Assembly: GCA_021234155.1 (NCBI GenBank)
Contig: JAJEKV010000006.1
Span: 23,745,568-23,809,567 of the forward strand
Direction: 5' to 3'
DNA from: Isoetes taiwanensis
Taxonomy: Eukaryota > Streptophyta > Lycopodiopsida > Isoetales > Isoetaceae
Length of the DNA: 64,000 nucleotides
Shown in pieces: positions 35,815 to 47,358 of this stretch. Within the stretch, counting starts at the first letter, position 1, and every line of letters begins with the position of its first letter. The notes below the pieces were generated by a model. That model ran no database searches. It had not been told where the DNA came from and worked only from the letters and a program-made list of their open reading frames with translations. Position numbers and translations under genes: made by a program.

Positions 35815-37110
35815 TCAGCTTAGGGTTTTGAGGCCCACAAACAGATTGATTGGTTTGCGGTGCTGGGGATGCAGAGATTTGACTTCTTCTTCTCCTCCTT
35901 GGTATTCCCTCCATAGCTGAGAAACCATCTCTTTTCTTTCCTGCATTCTTACCACATCCTTCATCTTGGGAAGATCTTCTGCTGAAGCTCTTGTGCACAA
36001 CAGAGCCATCTGCACCAACTCTTCAATGTCACCAAGGTTTGCTTCCATTTCCAACAGAATACGCCTGTTTTGAGTCACAAAAATGGATTTTTCCATTTGG
36101 GTTTTTGATTGAATGGCGCAGGATCTCCAGTTTCGCCTATGCTGGAGATTTGAGCAGAAGAGGGTCGTTTGTGTCTGGGTGCAGACCAACCACCACAAAG
36201 TGCTCTAGCAGCTGCTTCTGTAGTTTGTTTAAACAACGGTTTGGTTATGTTCTTAGGATTATATGACATGCTCAAGTAAGTTCACTCATATTCACACATT
36301 GCATGAACGGCTTCCGGTTCTGAGTTATGGAGGTTTGGAGCCCTTGTCTTTGAGCCAAGAACAATGTGGAAAAAGGGAGATGGAGTGGCTTTTGTCGGGT
36401 TAGCGATTATATCGTGAGAGCTTGTGCCCTCTTGGCAAAACTTCTCTGATGGAAGTAACATGGAGGTATGTTCAATATGTGGTCGAGGATGCATTAGCTA
36501 ATGTGTAAATTTTAAATTCATCTGCTAGCATCTTCTCATTTTTATGAATTGGCATGACAGATTATGGTCACTTTCGACCCGCTCGGATCAACAAATTCAT
36601 TCATCTTTCCAAATAATAACCGTCTTCACCTAAAAAGGAGACCAGGAAGGAAGGTTACTTCACCTTTGCCAATCCAAAATCCCCCACTAAAGGTTCAAAG
36701 TTATCATCCAAAGAAAATGTTGGCAGCCTTTACATCACGGTGTATTATCTTGGTCACAATGTTCATGAAGATAAGCAAGACCTCAAGTGCACCTAAAGCT
36801 ATACGTTTCGAATCTCCCAAGTAAGTGCTTTTCTTTCACGATGTTCAATAATGGTTTGGATTGCATACTTTTATAAGCTTATCAATTTTTCAATCTCATT
36901 AATGTTATGGTGTTTAGTCTACGATTCTCAGAATGGTCCTAGAGAAGAATCTTTCCAAAAGACACGATGTACGGTGAAAAGGCGGTCTTGGGTTACAACA
37001 ACCTGCAGCTTGAAAAGGTAGTGCTTGTTGCAACAACCGGTTTGTGTTGTGAAGACGAATTTGATCTTGCAAAGTTGAGGATTCAAGGTCCATGGTCCAA
37101 GAAGATTCAA
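35815..37110 (-). pseudogene. leucine-rich-repeat receptor kinase (SERK/NIK-type), kinase-domain pseudogene
   Basis: Kinase landmarks appear in order on the minus strand in shifting frames. 'LFKLQVVVTQDRLF' near 37010 resembles the 'LLRLRGFCMTPTERLL' block. 'LAYLHEHCD' followed by 'KIIHRDVKAANI' near 36770-36730 is the catalytic loop (HRD). 'VGDFGLAKV' near 36670 is the DFG motif. The longest frame, near 36010-35850, gives 'DIEELVQMALLCTRASAEDL' and 'PKMKDVVRMQE', the C-terminal lobe and tail of SERK/NIK-type receptor kinases. These kinases pair with ligand-binding receptors at the plasma membrane. Frameshifts, stops and missing segments (activation loop, most of the N-lobe, all leucine-rich repeats) show a dead copy. 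Remaining introns may explain part of the spacing. Confidence 0.8.
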
Positions 37111-37685
37111 GTGTGAGCTCTTTGTCTATTTAATTTTAAAACGTGAATATGGTTCCTGTTATCAAACCGTCTGCGTGATTATGGCTTATATTTGAGAAGT
37201 GTTGTTCAATATTCTGAATATAACTCTAGCCATTACCATATTATCTGTTATTCTATTATCATGTATGTAAAGCGATGATTGCTAGATGCTTGTCAAAACC
37301 TCACCACCATCGCTTACCAAGCACCTGACCAATCAATTTAGATGAGGAAACAATGTTATTTGGTCGATTCATTGTAAAGCCTTGAAATATAAATTCTCTT
37401 AGAAGCATCCCTCCGAAAGTATACCATTTGGTGAATTTGCTATACCCTTTGTTTCAGCTGGTTATCCTACTAGATTAGTTAATCTTCTCGGTTGAGCCTT
37501 TTAATGTTCAAGCTAATGTATTTGAAGAAGTTTCTAAAAGGTGAGCTTCTAAATATTTAAACGATGGTTATCTAGTACACTTCAAATATTAAATCCTTAG
37601 TGCATATTTCGATTCCAAGGTTCAAGATGCAACCCTACACTATCTTTATGTTTTAAATGTCTTTTATATTCTCACGTCTGTTTTT
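37111..37685. other. no gene recognised
   Basis: AT-rich. Further exons of the receptor-kinase pseudogene would be expected here if the copy were longer, but none was recognised. Confidence 0.4.
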
Positions 37686-38010
37686 TTTTTATGGCCCGAA
37701 GGGCCAAAAATTTTTTTTAGTATAATAACCAACACATAACTACCATTGACATTAATAAATATAACCATTGGATCCAACACATTTAAATTAAAATCCCCCT
37801 TAAACCCCCTTTGGTTTGGGTGCATATTCACACGGGGGTGACTCGGACATCGAGAGTCATGGGATTGGCATATTAAGCCCCTTATTCCTTAATCTACACC
37901 GTACGTAAAGTTCCTCATTTGTGGGGTATGCAAGTACAAGATTTGCTATACTGTATAATAAGATTCGCAAACTACTATAAGATTTCAACCGGAATACTAT
38001 ATTTGCACCA
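37686..38010. repeat. dispersed repeat family R2, copy 2
   Basis: Starts with the palindrome GGCCCGAAGGGCC plus an A/T run, then the 'cccccttaaaccccctttgg' block and 'gggggtgactcggacatcgagag'. It continues in the uninverted order: 'ccccttattccttaatctac', 'gtggggtatgcaagtac', 'ctgtataataagattcgcaa'. It aligns with the copy at 45755-46150. In copy 1 (4548-4950) the second half is inverted. Confidence 0.8.
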
Positions 38011-38162
38011 TATTGCTCTCCTGGAGATGACACCTCTTAGTCCTTAGAATCCCTTCAACAATACTTACCTTGTAAAAGATAACTTGTTGCTCTTGGCATA
38101 AAGTCATAGACCTTTGCTTTTGTTAGTCCAAATTGTAAATTTGAAGCACAACTTAAAAACTA

Positions 38163-38405
38163 CTAGTGATGGTGCCCGACATTGCCGGGCTTAGTAACAA
38201 TTTGAAAAGGTGCCGATATGTAAAGCAATCTCACCATTTAGAAATTGTAAAATGGGGAATAGAACTGCATGAAAAATCTCTCTGGGGTCTTGATTTGTTC
38301 ACATGCAATTTGATGCAGTTTTGTATAGCTTTGTGTTGACTTAAGCTGTGTGTCAACAAATACATCGTTATTGCACATCCTAAAAGTGGATTTAAAATAG
38401 TATAG
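38163..38405 (-). mobile_element. Helitron-type 3' terminus and possible short non-autonomous Helitron
   Basis: On the minus strand a GCCCGG-type hairpin (38174-38190) is followed by a short spacer and CTAG (38166-38163), then T, as at 11634. About 240 bp to the right, the minus strand reads 'TACTATACTATTTTAAATC' (38406-38388), resembling the AT-rich 5' ends of plant Helitrons, although the initial TC is not clear. If both ends belong together the element is about 245 bp and carries no protein. A degenerate 'ttgccgggca' just to the right (38410-38420) suggests a second, older terminus. Confidence 0.5.
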
Positions 38406-38420
38406 TAACATTGCCGGGCA

Positions 38421-38940
38421 TTGTTGTGCTTTAGTAAATTGGATTTTGGTGGGTTTTTTTTTTTTTTGTTTAGGGATGGAGGTTGTCTTGAAGTTGTATC
38501 TTTTTGGACTTAAATGTAGTGGATTTTAAAATACCATACTTTTCACGACATACTATTTTATCTCTAACTTTATGGGTTTCTTATTCAACGTTCATTGGGG
38601 GCCATTGATTGGCAGCATATTCCTAGTATTGTACCACATCCATGGCTATTAACATTTTGCCAAAAAATCATCACGCAATTCCCTATGGTCTCGATTCAAA
38701 ATAACATTCGCATAATAAACCACAGCATTAACAATTTCTACAAAAAACCATGGTCTCTTTGCTACACCAGACTGATTGTGCTAAACCAAACTGCCTCAAT
38801 CGATCCTGCACTGCTCCCCCAATTACTCCTGCATTCAATCCAAAATCTCGAACTCCTTGAATGAATAAATCAATCCTGCACAATCTCGGAATCAATCTCG
38901 CAACTGGATCTACCTCTACAACAGAGATGGCTGTTTACAC
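38421..38940. other. no gene recognised
   Basis: No supported feature apart from a T-run at 38453-38466. Confidence 0.4.
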
Positions 38941-39009
38941 CAGGGCTGGAGGATTCGAACCTCCAGGCTATGCCGGCCTCACCAGAACCCTCCATCTTAC
39001 CTATCCTGC
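38941..39009 (-). ncRNA. tRNA-like sequence (tRNA pseudogene or SINE head)
   Basis: The minus strand has a perfect T arm, GGAGG-TTCGAAT-CCTCC, containing the exact B box GGTTCGAATCC (38961-38951). It is followed by AGCCCTG, which pairs partly with an upstream CAGGATA. An A-box-like TAGGTAAGATG lies at about 39004-38994, and total length is about 69 nt. The D and anticodon arms do not fold convincingly, and no anticodon can be assigned. A Pol III-transcribed SINE head or decayed tRNA is more likely than a working tRNA. Confidence 0.45.
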
Positions 39010-42000
39010 ATAAATGCATAAATCCTACAAGCAAGCAACAACAAAGTAAGGCATTCAGATGCATAAATGCAAGCAACAACATACAAGTAAGCCGACATGC
39101 CACAGCCATGATTAGTGCTGCTCATGATTAATGCAAGCCGACAAATTAGTGCTGCTCATGATCCAGCCATAGCCGATGGCCTCGTCCGCCATACCATCTG
39201 TGGGTTATGAACCACATACCACATACGAAGCTAAAGCCACATACGAAATTTTACCTATCAAATTATTTGGTGGTCGCAGATTGCCAGACACAGACATCGC
39301 CGAATCAACAACGGACTCAAGAATTTCTGGAATATCTTAAAGAGGTCTGCTTCTGCACACGGCTGAGGCGAAACCCCATTACCTCAATAGAGAGCGAGGC
39401 AGAAGGCAGGCATAGCCATGCCGAATTTGGCAGCCAAGCCTAACATGTTGTATGTACACAGCTTCGGGTGCCTGCCCAGACTCAGGAAACCGGGGCTCCA
39501 AATAGAAACCACCGTGAGTTCTTATCCACGCCCATGAAATTACGCTCCTTCCTTTTTTTCCAACCATGCCAATAAAAACCATCCACAACACACAGGAAAG
39601 GAAATTTGACCTCTAAATAACAACAAGCTGCTCAAATGTGACAAATCATACAGTTTTGCATACAATACGCACCAAGAATCATAGTCCCAACCATTGCGAG
39701 AAGGCCCTCCCGCAATACCAAACGGATTAGGTAAACTTAATGGATTTTAAAATGATAGAGAAAGATTAAGTTTTACATGCAATAATGCTTATGCGCATTT
39801 TCTATAAATTCCCACATACCAAAGTCAAAGTCAGTTAAATGCCATACAAACCACTTTGGAAAAAAATTACTAAAGCTATGGTTCTCATGTTGAAGCCACT
39901 AGAGCGATGTTTAAACATTGCGACTGCTATGCATTTCAGTAATATATCCAGATGTAAAACATCTTTCACCACCGATAGTTATGCGCTATATTGAAAGCAT
40001 TCAAATCCATATCAAAGCTCACAAATATAGACAATGTATCAGAAGAAATCCTAATGCATTTGCACAAAATTATAAAGCAGGGCATGCTTATTGCACTATG
40101 ATGAAGAATTTTATATCTGTTTGTAGCAGTATCTTTTCAATAGGACTATTGCTTTGCATGGTGTAAGACAAATGTAAAAATTACTACCCACACATTCCTT
40201 ATCCATGAACTTTCAAGCTGGAACTCCATTTCCATTTCACGAATAAGTATTCAAACCTATTCAGTGACATAAAAATGATTGTCGAATTTTCTACAAACAA
40301 TTCCTTGAAAATATATCATTATGTATTATTTCTCCTCTTCTCGAAGCATTGATTCCAAACTACTATTCAACCTTTTAAATAATATAATGAATCCAACAAA
40401 TATGATTGCCAATTTGTCAATGCATTGACAAAATTGTTGGGCACTGAGCACATCTCAACAATAGTATTAGTGAAGAAAAGAATGCAAAAAGAAAATTTCC
40501 TCTTGGGATTGGGTTTTCTTTTGACCTCCTTGGATTGTATCCTCTTTGGATTGTTGGCTGATGCTAATTTTATTGAATTGAGTATTCTTAACCAACTTTG
40601 TTTTGATAAGCATCCTAGATGCATGGGTTTGGGGGTTCAATTTCAGTATTCCAATTTACCTCTTGCTTTGCTGTAGGTTTGGTCATGCTCATATATGTTG
40701 ACTTTCTATACTAGAGTCACTTAGACGGACGAAGGGATGATGAGAAAATTTGACAACATGAGCCAAAGTTGGACACCATGAGTTTGTATGCATGCAAGCA
40801 TTTTAGATGGCACACCAATGTACTAGAAGCAGTACCACCTTATCCATCATGCCATATCTTATATCACATTAAGTCATGTGTTTGTGTTTACTCATTTACC
40901 AACAAATTCCATTAAACCAACAATTAATCATGATCATTTTGTACATTTGTACTATATGCTTTACTTTACAGATCTATGTCTCAAGTAATTCCTTTGTCTC
41001 AGGTACCAAAGTTCTCTATAATCTCTGCCTTTGATAACCGCCCAGGTAATGATCACGTCTTGAGATATCTTTCAAAATCATTCAGGAAATAATAGCATCT
41101 AAAATATCTTTGCCAACATATGCAACTGCAAGTCTGCAACAGTAAGTAAGAATTGCAAATCTGGAACAGTACATAGGCATATCATGGCAACAACATCAAA
41201 CATAAAGCTTGTATTACCTTGCATGTCGCTAAGAATAAAGATAGCTTTGCCAAGATATGCAAAATCTGGAAAGAGCATTTGTTTACATGTCCATTGTAGC
41301 ATGATTAAAACCATGGCGCAATGGATAATCAGTTTTTAATTAGTAGATAACACAATAAATGGATAGTTGCATCGTGATGGCAAAGGCACGTCATATAATA
41401 CATTATTAGAAGCATTATAGTACATTTGAACCTGACCCAAGGATGTAGACTATAAGTGTGACAACATGAAAATTATGGCATACATTACCTGTAAATTGAC
41501 TTGCAATGTTGCCTAAGGAGTATGACACGAATCAAATGTGCTGAGTTGCGTTCCATCTTGAGAACGTATCATTGGAAGTGTACATTTCCTAGAAAAAAAG
41601 TCAAGCACGAGCGACAAACAAATGCAAGAAATAAAATTATCAACATCAAAACATTAATTGTTTAAGGTAAAAAATGAAGCAGTAATAACAAAGTAGGAAT
41701 CAACTGTAACATCTGCAATTGATGTATCTTTATTGGCTTGAGAGTTATGAAGATTACAGACATAGGTTAGAGGGCTTATAACAGTAACATGTGGATGCGC
41801 ATCCTCCTTTTTTAGCAAGCAAAGGGCTCCTCATTCCTTCGACCCAAACCATCATACTTGGAGCTAGAAATTGGTACATGGGCTCTCTCCCCCTAATCTT
41901 ACTTCCTTACGTTTTGTTCACCAAGCATGAATTTGGGCAGAGCAGTGCCAGTAGCAGTGGTAAATCAGAGCATTGCAATAATAACATCCATACTTTGCAT

Positions 42001-43929
42001 TATGGAGCATCATAATGGCTTTCTGCTACACAATTATATACAGATCATAGATAATCTTATTCAATACCTGTTGGTTGAAGGATGAATATAATTTCATTCC
42101 ATGTAAGAAAATCGATCGGGCGACTGCCCACGTGGTTATACTATTCATGAAATTGAAAATCGTGCAGTTAATTCCTATTTGTATAGCATATTACTAATCT
42201 AAAGATCAACTAACGAAAGACATGAAACATATATCATAGTAACCTTTATGGCGCTAGCACTATCTCGCTCTCAATAGCCTTAAAAATCTAGGCATAATAA
42301 TGCCTTCAACTTTTCAAGGAAGGTTCTGCCTATGCCATCCCCATCTGAGCATATGTCCTGATTTTCATGCCTGGACTTCACTTATCAATTTAACTCAATG
42401 ATGATATGACATAAGGAAATTGGAAACAAACATTCTATTCTAGTCTTTTCAGCCAGTATTTAATAAACCCTAGGTGATGCAAAGAACATGATCTGTCTCT
42501 GACCATTCTGTCTACCATCCAAGTCATAGAGCATATCCAACACAAACTTGAACTCAATCCAAATAGCTGTATCACCAAAATCATCTCGCATAGTGCAATC
42601 TTCAACCATATAAGTATTTAAAGATGGGATCCTTCTCTATCCAATATAGAAGTGCCTCTCATGTTATCCATTGTGGACATGCAGTTTAAATACCTCACTT
42701 GCACGTTGCTGGGCATGCCATTATATGGACTGCATCCTGTAATTAATAAGCAAACAAAAGTAAATAATCTCATCTCAGGTTATGATGATAAAAAGTTCCA
42801 TCTTCCTGAGATAGGCAACTTACCAATAAATGAAATACATCCATGTTGGACTAAAACCTACCCAATTTTCATGCACGTCAATCCTCACAAACATATCAAC
42901 AAATACCAAAAAATACTTCCACGTGTAATCTATACTTCAATAAGTGTACATAAGTTTGCTATTTGCGATACATTTCTTACAGTAATAAAGTACTATAGGC
43001 CGGTTAAAGAAACTTACACACCTTACAATGTACAATAGGCCATATACACCTTACACACCTTACAATGTACAATATTAATTATACAATCAACCCTTTTAAT
43101 TTGGGATTATCCCGTATGACCAAAGTTTTTGGATTTTTTTTTTTTTCCCATTTTCTAAGGTTTAGGGGGTTTGGCTGCCTAAAATATTTAGATGACCAAA
43201 TCGATGAATTTACATTTTCTATGATTTCAAAGAGGGAATTTCTAGCTGTCATGTGTTATCCTTTCTTTGGAAATGTTCTGGTGAAGGGGCGGATCCTAAT
43301 GCATATCCTTTTACGTGGAGCTATCCGACGTGCATCACATGAATCTCAGATCCGTATTCCTGGCTGGATATTGTGTAGGGCGCCACAATGTATAGATCTT
43401 GGGATCTTGCAAGCATGCAATTTTGGCCAGTCCAATCGGCTATTTTGCAACTTTGTGGTATCCCGGTCGTATAGAAGCTACACTTGGATCAATAGTTATA
43501 GTTGGAGCTCATTCATGAGACCACTGATCCAAAGTTTGCAAGTTTCACGGTGCTTACATTAGTTTATTCTTTCTAGATGCTTGAATTACTGCTAATTTTG
43601 TGTCGTTCTGTCACATAGATAAATTTTTTGATGAACCTGCAGCACTTATAAATAGCACATATGATTTAATTATGCACAGGAAGGCATTCAAATTCAGGTG
43701 TTTTGCCTTGCCACTAGCTTTTGCACAAGTAACTGTGATGACGTAAAAATCTATAGCTTTGTTTATTTTTACTGGAACTCCTTGCAGGCAGTTTTTCAAA
43801 TGGGCTCTTGCAATCCCCATCTCTGTAACTTTCAAGTCCAGATTAAAACATCTTTGTTATTTATCCACATGATTGTGCCTGTCAGAACCTTGAGCTACAG
43901 ACCCTGACAACCATTGATTTTGTACATGA
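39010..43929. other. about 4.9 kb without a recognised gene
   Basis: AT-rich sequence with many short ORFs. The longest (42652-43038 and 43065-43562, plus strand) have no recognisable domain and no typical codon bias, and are probably chance frames. No terminal repeats, RT motifs or RNA genes were recognised. A short direct repeat 'caccttacaatgtacaata' occurs at 43019-43074. Confidence 0.45.
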
Positions 43930-44260
43930 GAGAGTCCCGGGGGGTTCACTTATAGTAAGGGGGGTATGCCATGTGCGTGCATAGGGTGATCAAAAACACC
44001 CCCGTATACGATTTCTTGAAAGGCAAATTCGACCCCTTCCGTACAAAGTTTACCCCAAGTAGTGGCAAAAAACCCCCCTACCTCTTACGTATACGTATGG
44101 AAATGGGTCGAAAAAACCCCCCTACAAGTCACTCAGGCACATTGTATGGCATTTACAGTGAATCCCCCTTGGAGAGAGTGCCCATGTTAGTTATTCTTGC
44201 AGAGATAATCAAGCACTACTTTTTTCTACTATTCTACACCGTACAATACTTTTCTCCATC
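43930..44260 (-). repeat. dispersed repeat family R3, copy 2 (inverted relative to copy 1)
   Basis: Rich in C runs ('aacacccccgtatacgattt', 'aaaacccccctac'). Its reverse complement parallels 27600-27800: 'gtatac..gggggt', 'gaccc', 'tgcac.cacatg'. It may be part of an LTR. Confidence 0.4.
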
Positions 44261-44867
44261 TTAAGGCATTCGGCAACATTCTCTTGCAAGTATACCAATC
44301 AAACATTAGTAAATCACCAGATCCATAGTGAGGGTCATCAATGAATGTAGCAAAAGTTTGGAGAACATGCTACAACGCATTTGGTTATAATGATTTGGAT
44401 AAGGCAGATGGAACCGTAGAAAATCAGCAAATAGTTCTGGCTCCAATCTTAGTTCCATGCATAGCTAGGGTTTTGTGCAATTCCATGTCTTCATCTCAGG
44501 GTGTATGCTTTCCATAAATTTTTTAGATTCTGTTGTTTCCCTGAGTCAATGATGGTAGAGACAGAATCGACTAGATACTTGCCAGCATGAAGAATTAGAT
44601 TATTTTGTGAGGAAGGTATGATGAACATGTATATCCTCTTTGGAATTCACGATTAAGAAACTTACTTTCTCAAACAAAAAATGAAACTTGTTTATATATG
44701 TTGTGATAAGGTGTGTACGGGTCCAAATTTTTTTCGGTCCCTTCAGGGCCTAGGGGTGTCTTATGTGCTTGTTTGTCAATAGTTGTTAAGAAGCATATGC
44801 ATACGGAAATATAAGCCACCAATCTCAATGCATAATTTTTTGTCCTTCACAAGTGTATGGGATTTGT

Positions 44868-44992
44868 CCAATATGTAGCATAATAACAGGGGGTTTTCTT
44901 TGTGTTTTTGTACGCTTTTCACCAAGCTTTTCCTATGATTTCGTGATGTATTCAAATGGATGTACTAATGCGTACATCTAGAGTGCACCATT
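44868..44992. repeat. dispersed repeat family R1, copy 3
   Basis: Begins 'aatatgtagcataataacag' and ends 'gtacatctagagtgcacc', as in copies 1 and 2, with a more diverged centre. It is followed by an imperfect tandem duplication (45010-45100) around 'tttttgtgtgtgtrgtg'. Confidence 0.75.
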
Positions 44993-45754
44993 TCTGAGCC
45001 ATTGATTTTAGCCTTTTTTTGTGTGTGTAGTGCATAATGGTCAACAACCAATGGCTCACAACAAAAGCCCTCTTTTTGTGTGTGTGGTGGATAATGGGCA
45101 CATGAAGGGCTTGAAGGGCGCATGTAGTGCAATTTCCCCGCCGGCAACACATTTCTTATCATAAATTTTGATCCAGAGCTCTGTTTGAGATGATTTTTAT
45201 TGCGTTGGAAAGCTCTCTCCGAGATCTTTTTGATAGTGTATGATATGGATATGTTTGGTTAAGTTATCTATGCTAAAACAGCAATTTTTCGGCCGGGTTT
45301 GGTAGGCTTTCACATCCTACCAGCTGATTAATACAGGATTGCGCTATTGGATATTGTTTTATGGCTCATTCTGAATGAAGCTTGCAAAAAATTACCATGC
45401 ATTTTTAGATTTTGAGGCAGTTATTAAGCAAATTCCAAGGCTTCTAGATCCTTGTGCTAACAAGCAGAAAAGTTTCCCACTTTGGTTTCTCACCACAAGA
45501 ATCCATGGAGGCCAAAGGCTGCTGTTAAATTCCAGTTGAAAAATGTTTGTGTATGGGTGTTGCAAACTTTATGACTTTTAGAATAATGGGATCAATCCGC
45601 TCTATCTTTATGGTAACTTTTACTTATGTTCTATTTGTTTTATTGTGATGAAATTCAAAAGCTACAGGTGATGAAAGCCTCAAATGAATTCTAGTTTTTT
45701 TCTGGTTTGAATTCTAAAATTTTTGTCACACCGGGGAGGGGGGAGGGACGTCCC

Positions 45755-46150
45755 TAAGGCCCCAAAGGGGCCAAATTTTTTTTTTTTTGCAACACAAACC
45801 ATTAACATCCAACATATAAAAATTAAATCCCCCAACACATAACAACCAACACATAACAACCATTGACATTAACAACCAACACATAACTACCATTGACATT
45901 AATTAACACAACCATGGGTCCAACACATTTAAATTAAAATCCCCCTTAAACCCCCTTTGGTTTGGGTGCATATTCACACGGGGGGTGACGTAGGGCAGTG
46001 AGAGCTATTGGATAGGCATATTCACCCCTTATTCCTTAATCTACACCGTACGTAAAGTTCCTCATTTGTGGGGTATGCAAGTACGAAATTTGCTATACTG
46101 TATAACAAGATTCGCAAAATACTATAAGGTTTCAAGCGGAATACTATATG
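45755..46150. repeat. dispersed repeat family R2, copy 3
   Basis: A GGCCCC-AAAGGGGCC palindrome and a T-run are followed by expanded 'aacaaccaacacataac' repeats (45830-45895). The R2 body then follows in the same order as copy 2: 'gggggtgacgtagggcagtg', 'cattcaccccttattcc'-like, 'tttgtggggtatgcaagtac'. Confidence 0.8.
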
Positions 46151-46642
46151 TGAAGCCTCTAAATGCGAAATTGTGGAACAAACAAAAGGAAAATGACATT
46201 GCAATTGGATCAAGAAGCCAGTTTAAGTTCTATATTTTCAGGTACTCATACGAATTGTAAAGCCCTTGAAAAATATCAAGTGATATGAATAAGACATTAT
46301 GAAGACAATACTATAACATTGTCTCTTCACACATGAGTTGCATGATACGCTTTAAGGGGACTTAAAGGCGTAGTTACTTTGAACCACAATTATATAGACA
46401 AGATTAAGAAGATAACAATCTTTGATAAGAACAAATAGCTTGGTTTCCACAACCAATGGATTTGGGCATCCAGTTTCCACCCAACCGGATCCAGATAAAA
46501 CTAAGGCAATTTCCAAGGGAAAAGAATGAAAGGAATTGATCGCAGCCTATTATCCACTTCAGCTTATGATCAATCCGATCTTACAACAGCATTGGGCTTA
46601 GATGTGCTCCAACACAGTCGACCAAGCTTAGAATCAGTCTTG

Positions 46643-47346
46643 TGAAGAGTAATACAACACACTTCAATTACTCACCTACTAGAAATGCAATGCACTAGCT
46701 TAGATTAATTCAATTCTTTCTTTTAACTTCTAGATCTAGTGCATTCACATTATCTAGCACAACCATGTACCAATAATTTTATAAACCATTGGACACAATC
46801 ATATGATGTACTATTTATGCCGATTCAAAAGAATCATCAAAACTTTACATTCCCGATAGCACAAGCATATGTTACAATCTTCGTGAAGCTCCCATTAACT
46901 CCACCGTCACACTGAACTCCATCGAATCCCTTCATTTAAACGCAAGGTGTCGGTGCAGGCAGATCGGCAAGCCGAGTTTCAAGCTCTTGCTATTTTCTGC
47001 TCTTCGTTATTTAATATCCCACAGTCATTTTTTCAATCTCGGGCTAGCTGAGTTTTCATTGAAGATTATCCCACAGGCGTTCTTCCAATTTCACGACCTT
47101 CGACCATTAAGATAATCTACTTTAGATATTATCTTAACTTATTAATAATCATGAACTCAATGCAACCCTAATGTATAAACATCCTGCAACTGTGTTATGC
47201 TTCTAACCCTTTAATGATCATGCAGATCATCTTGTTCAGTAACTGCATCACACCTTAGCTGTGAGATCATTTCACACCTTCAGTAACTGCATCACAACTT
47301 AACTGCATCACTGAACAAAGGACCATATAACATGATTACTACAACA
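46643..47346 (-). repeat. copia 3' LTR
   Basis: 704 bp, TG at 46643 and CA at 47346 on the plus strand. Nearly identical to 51707-52412. Confidence 0.95.
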
Positions 47347-47358
47347 ATTCCCCCTTCA
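47347..47358 (-). promoter_or_regulatory. copia polypurine tract
   Basis: On the minus strand GAAGGGGGAAT directly precedes the 3' LTR and serves to prime plus-strand DNA synthesis. It overlaps the last codons of the pol frame. Confidence 0.8.

Noticed and set aside
42652-43562. Two adjacent plus-strand ORFs of 128 and 165 codons
   Set aside because: No recognisable domain, odd composition and AT-rich context; most likely chance open frames.
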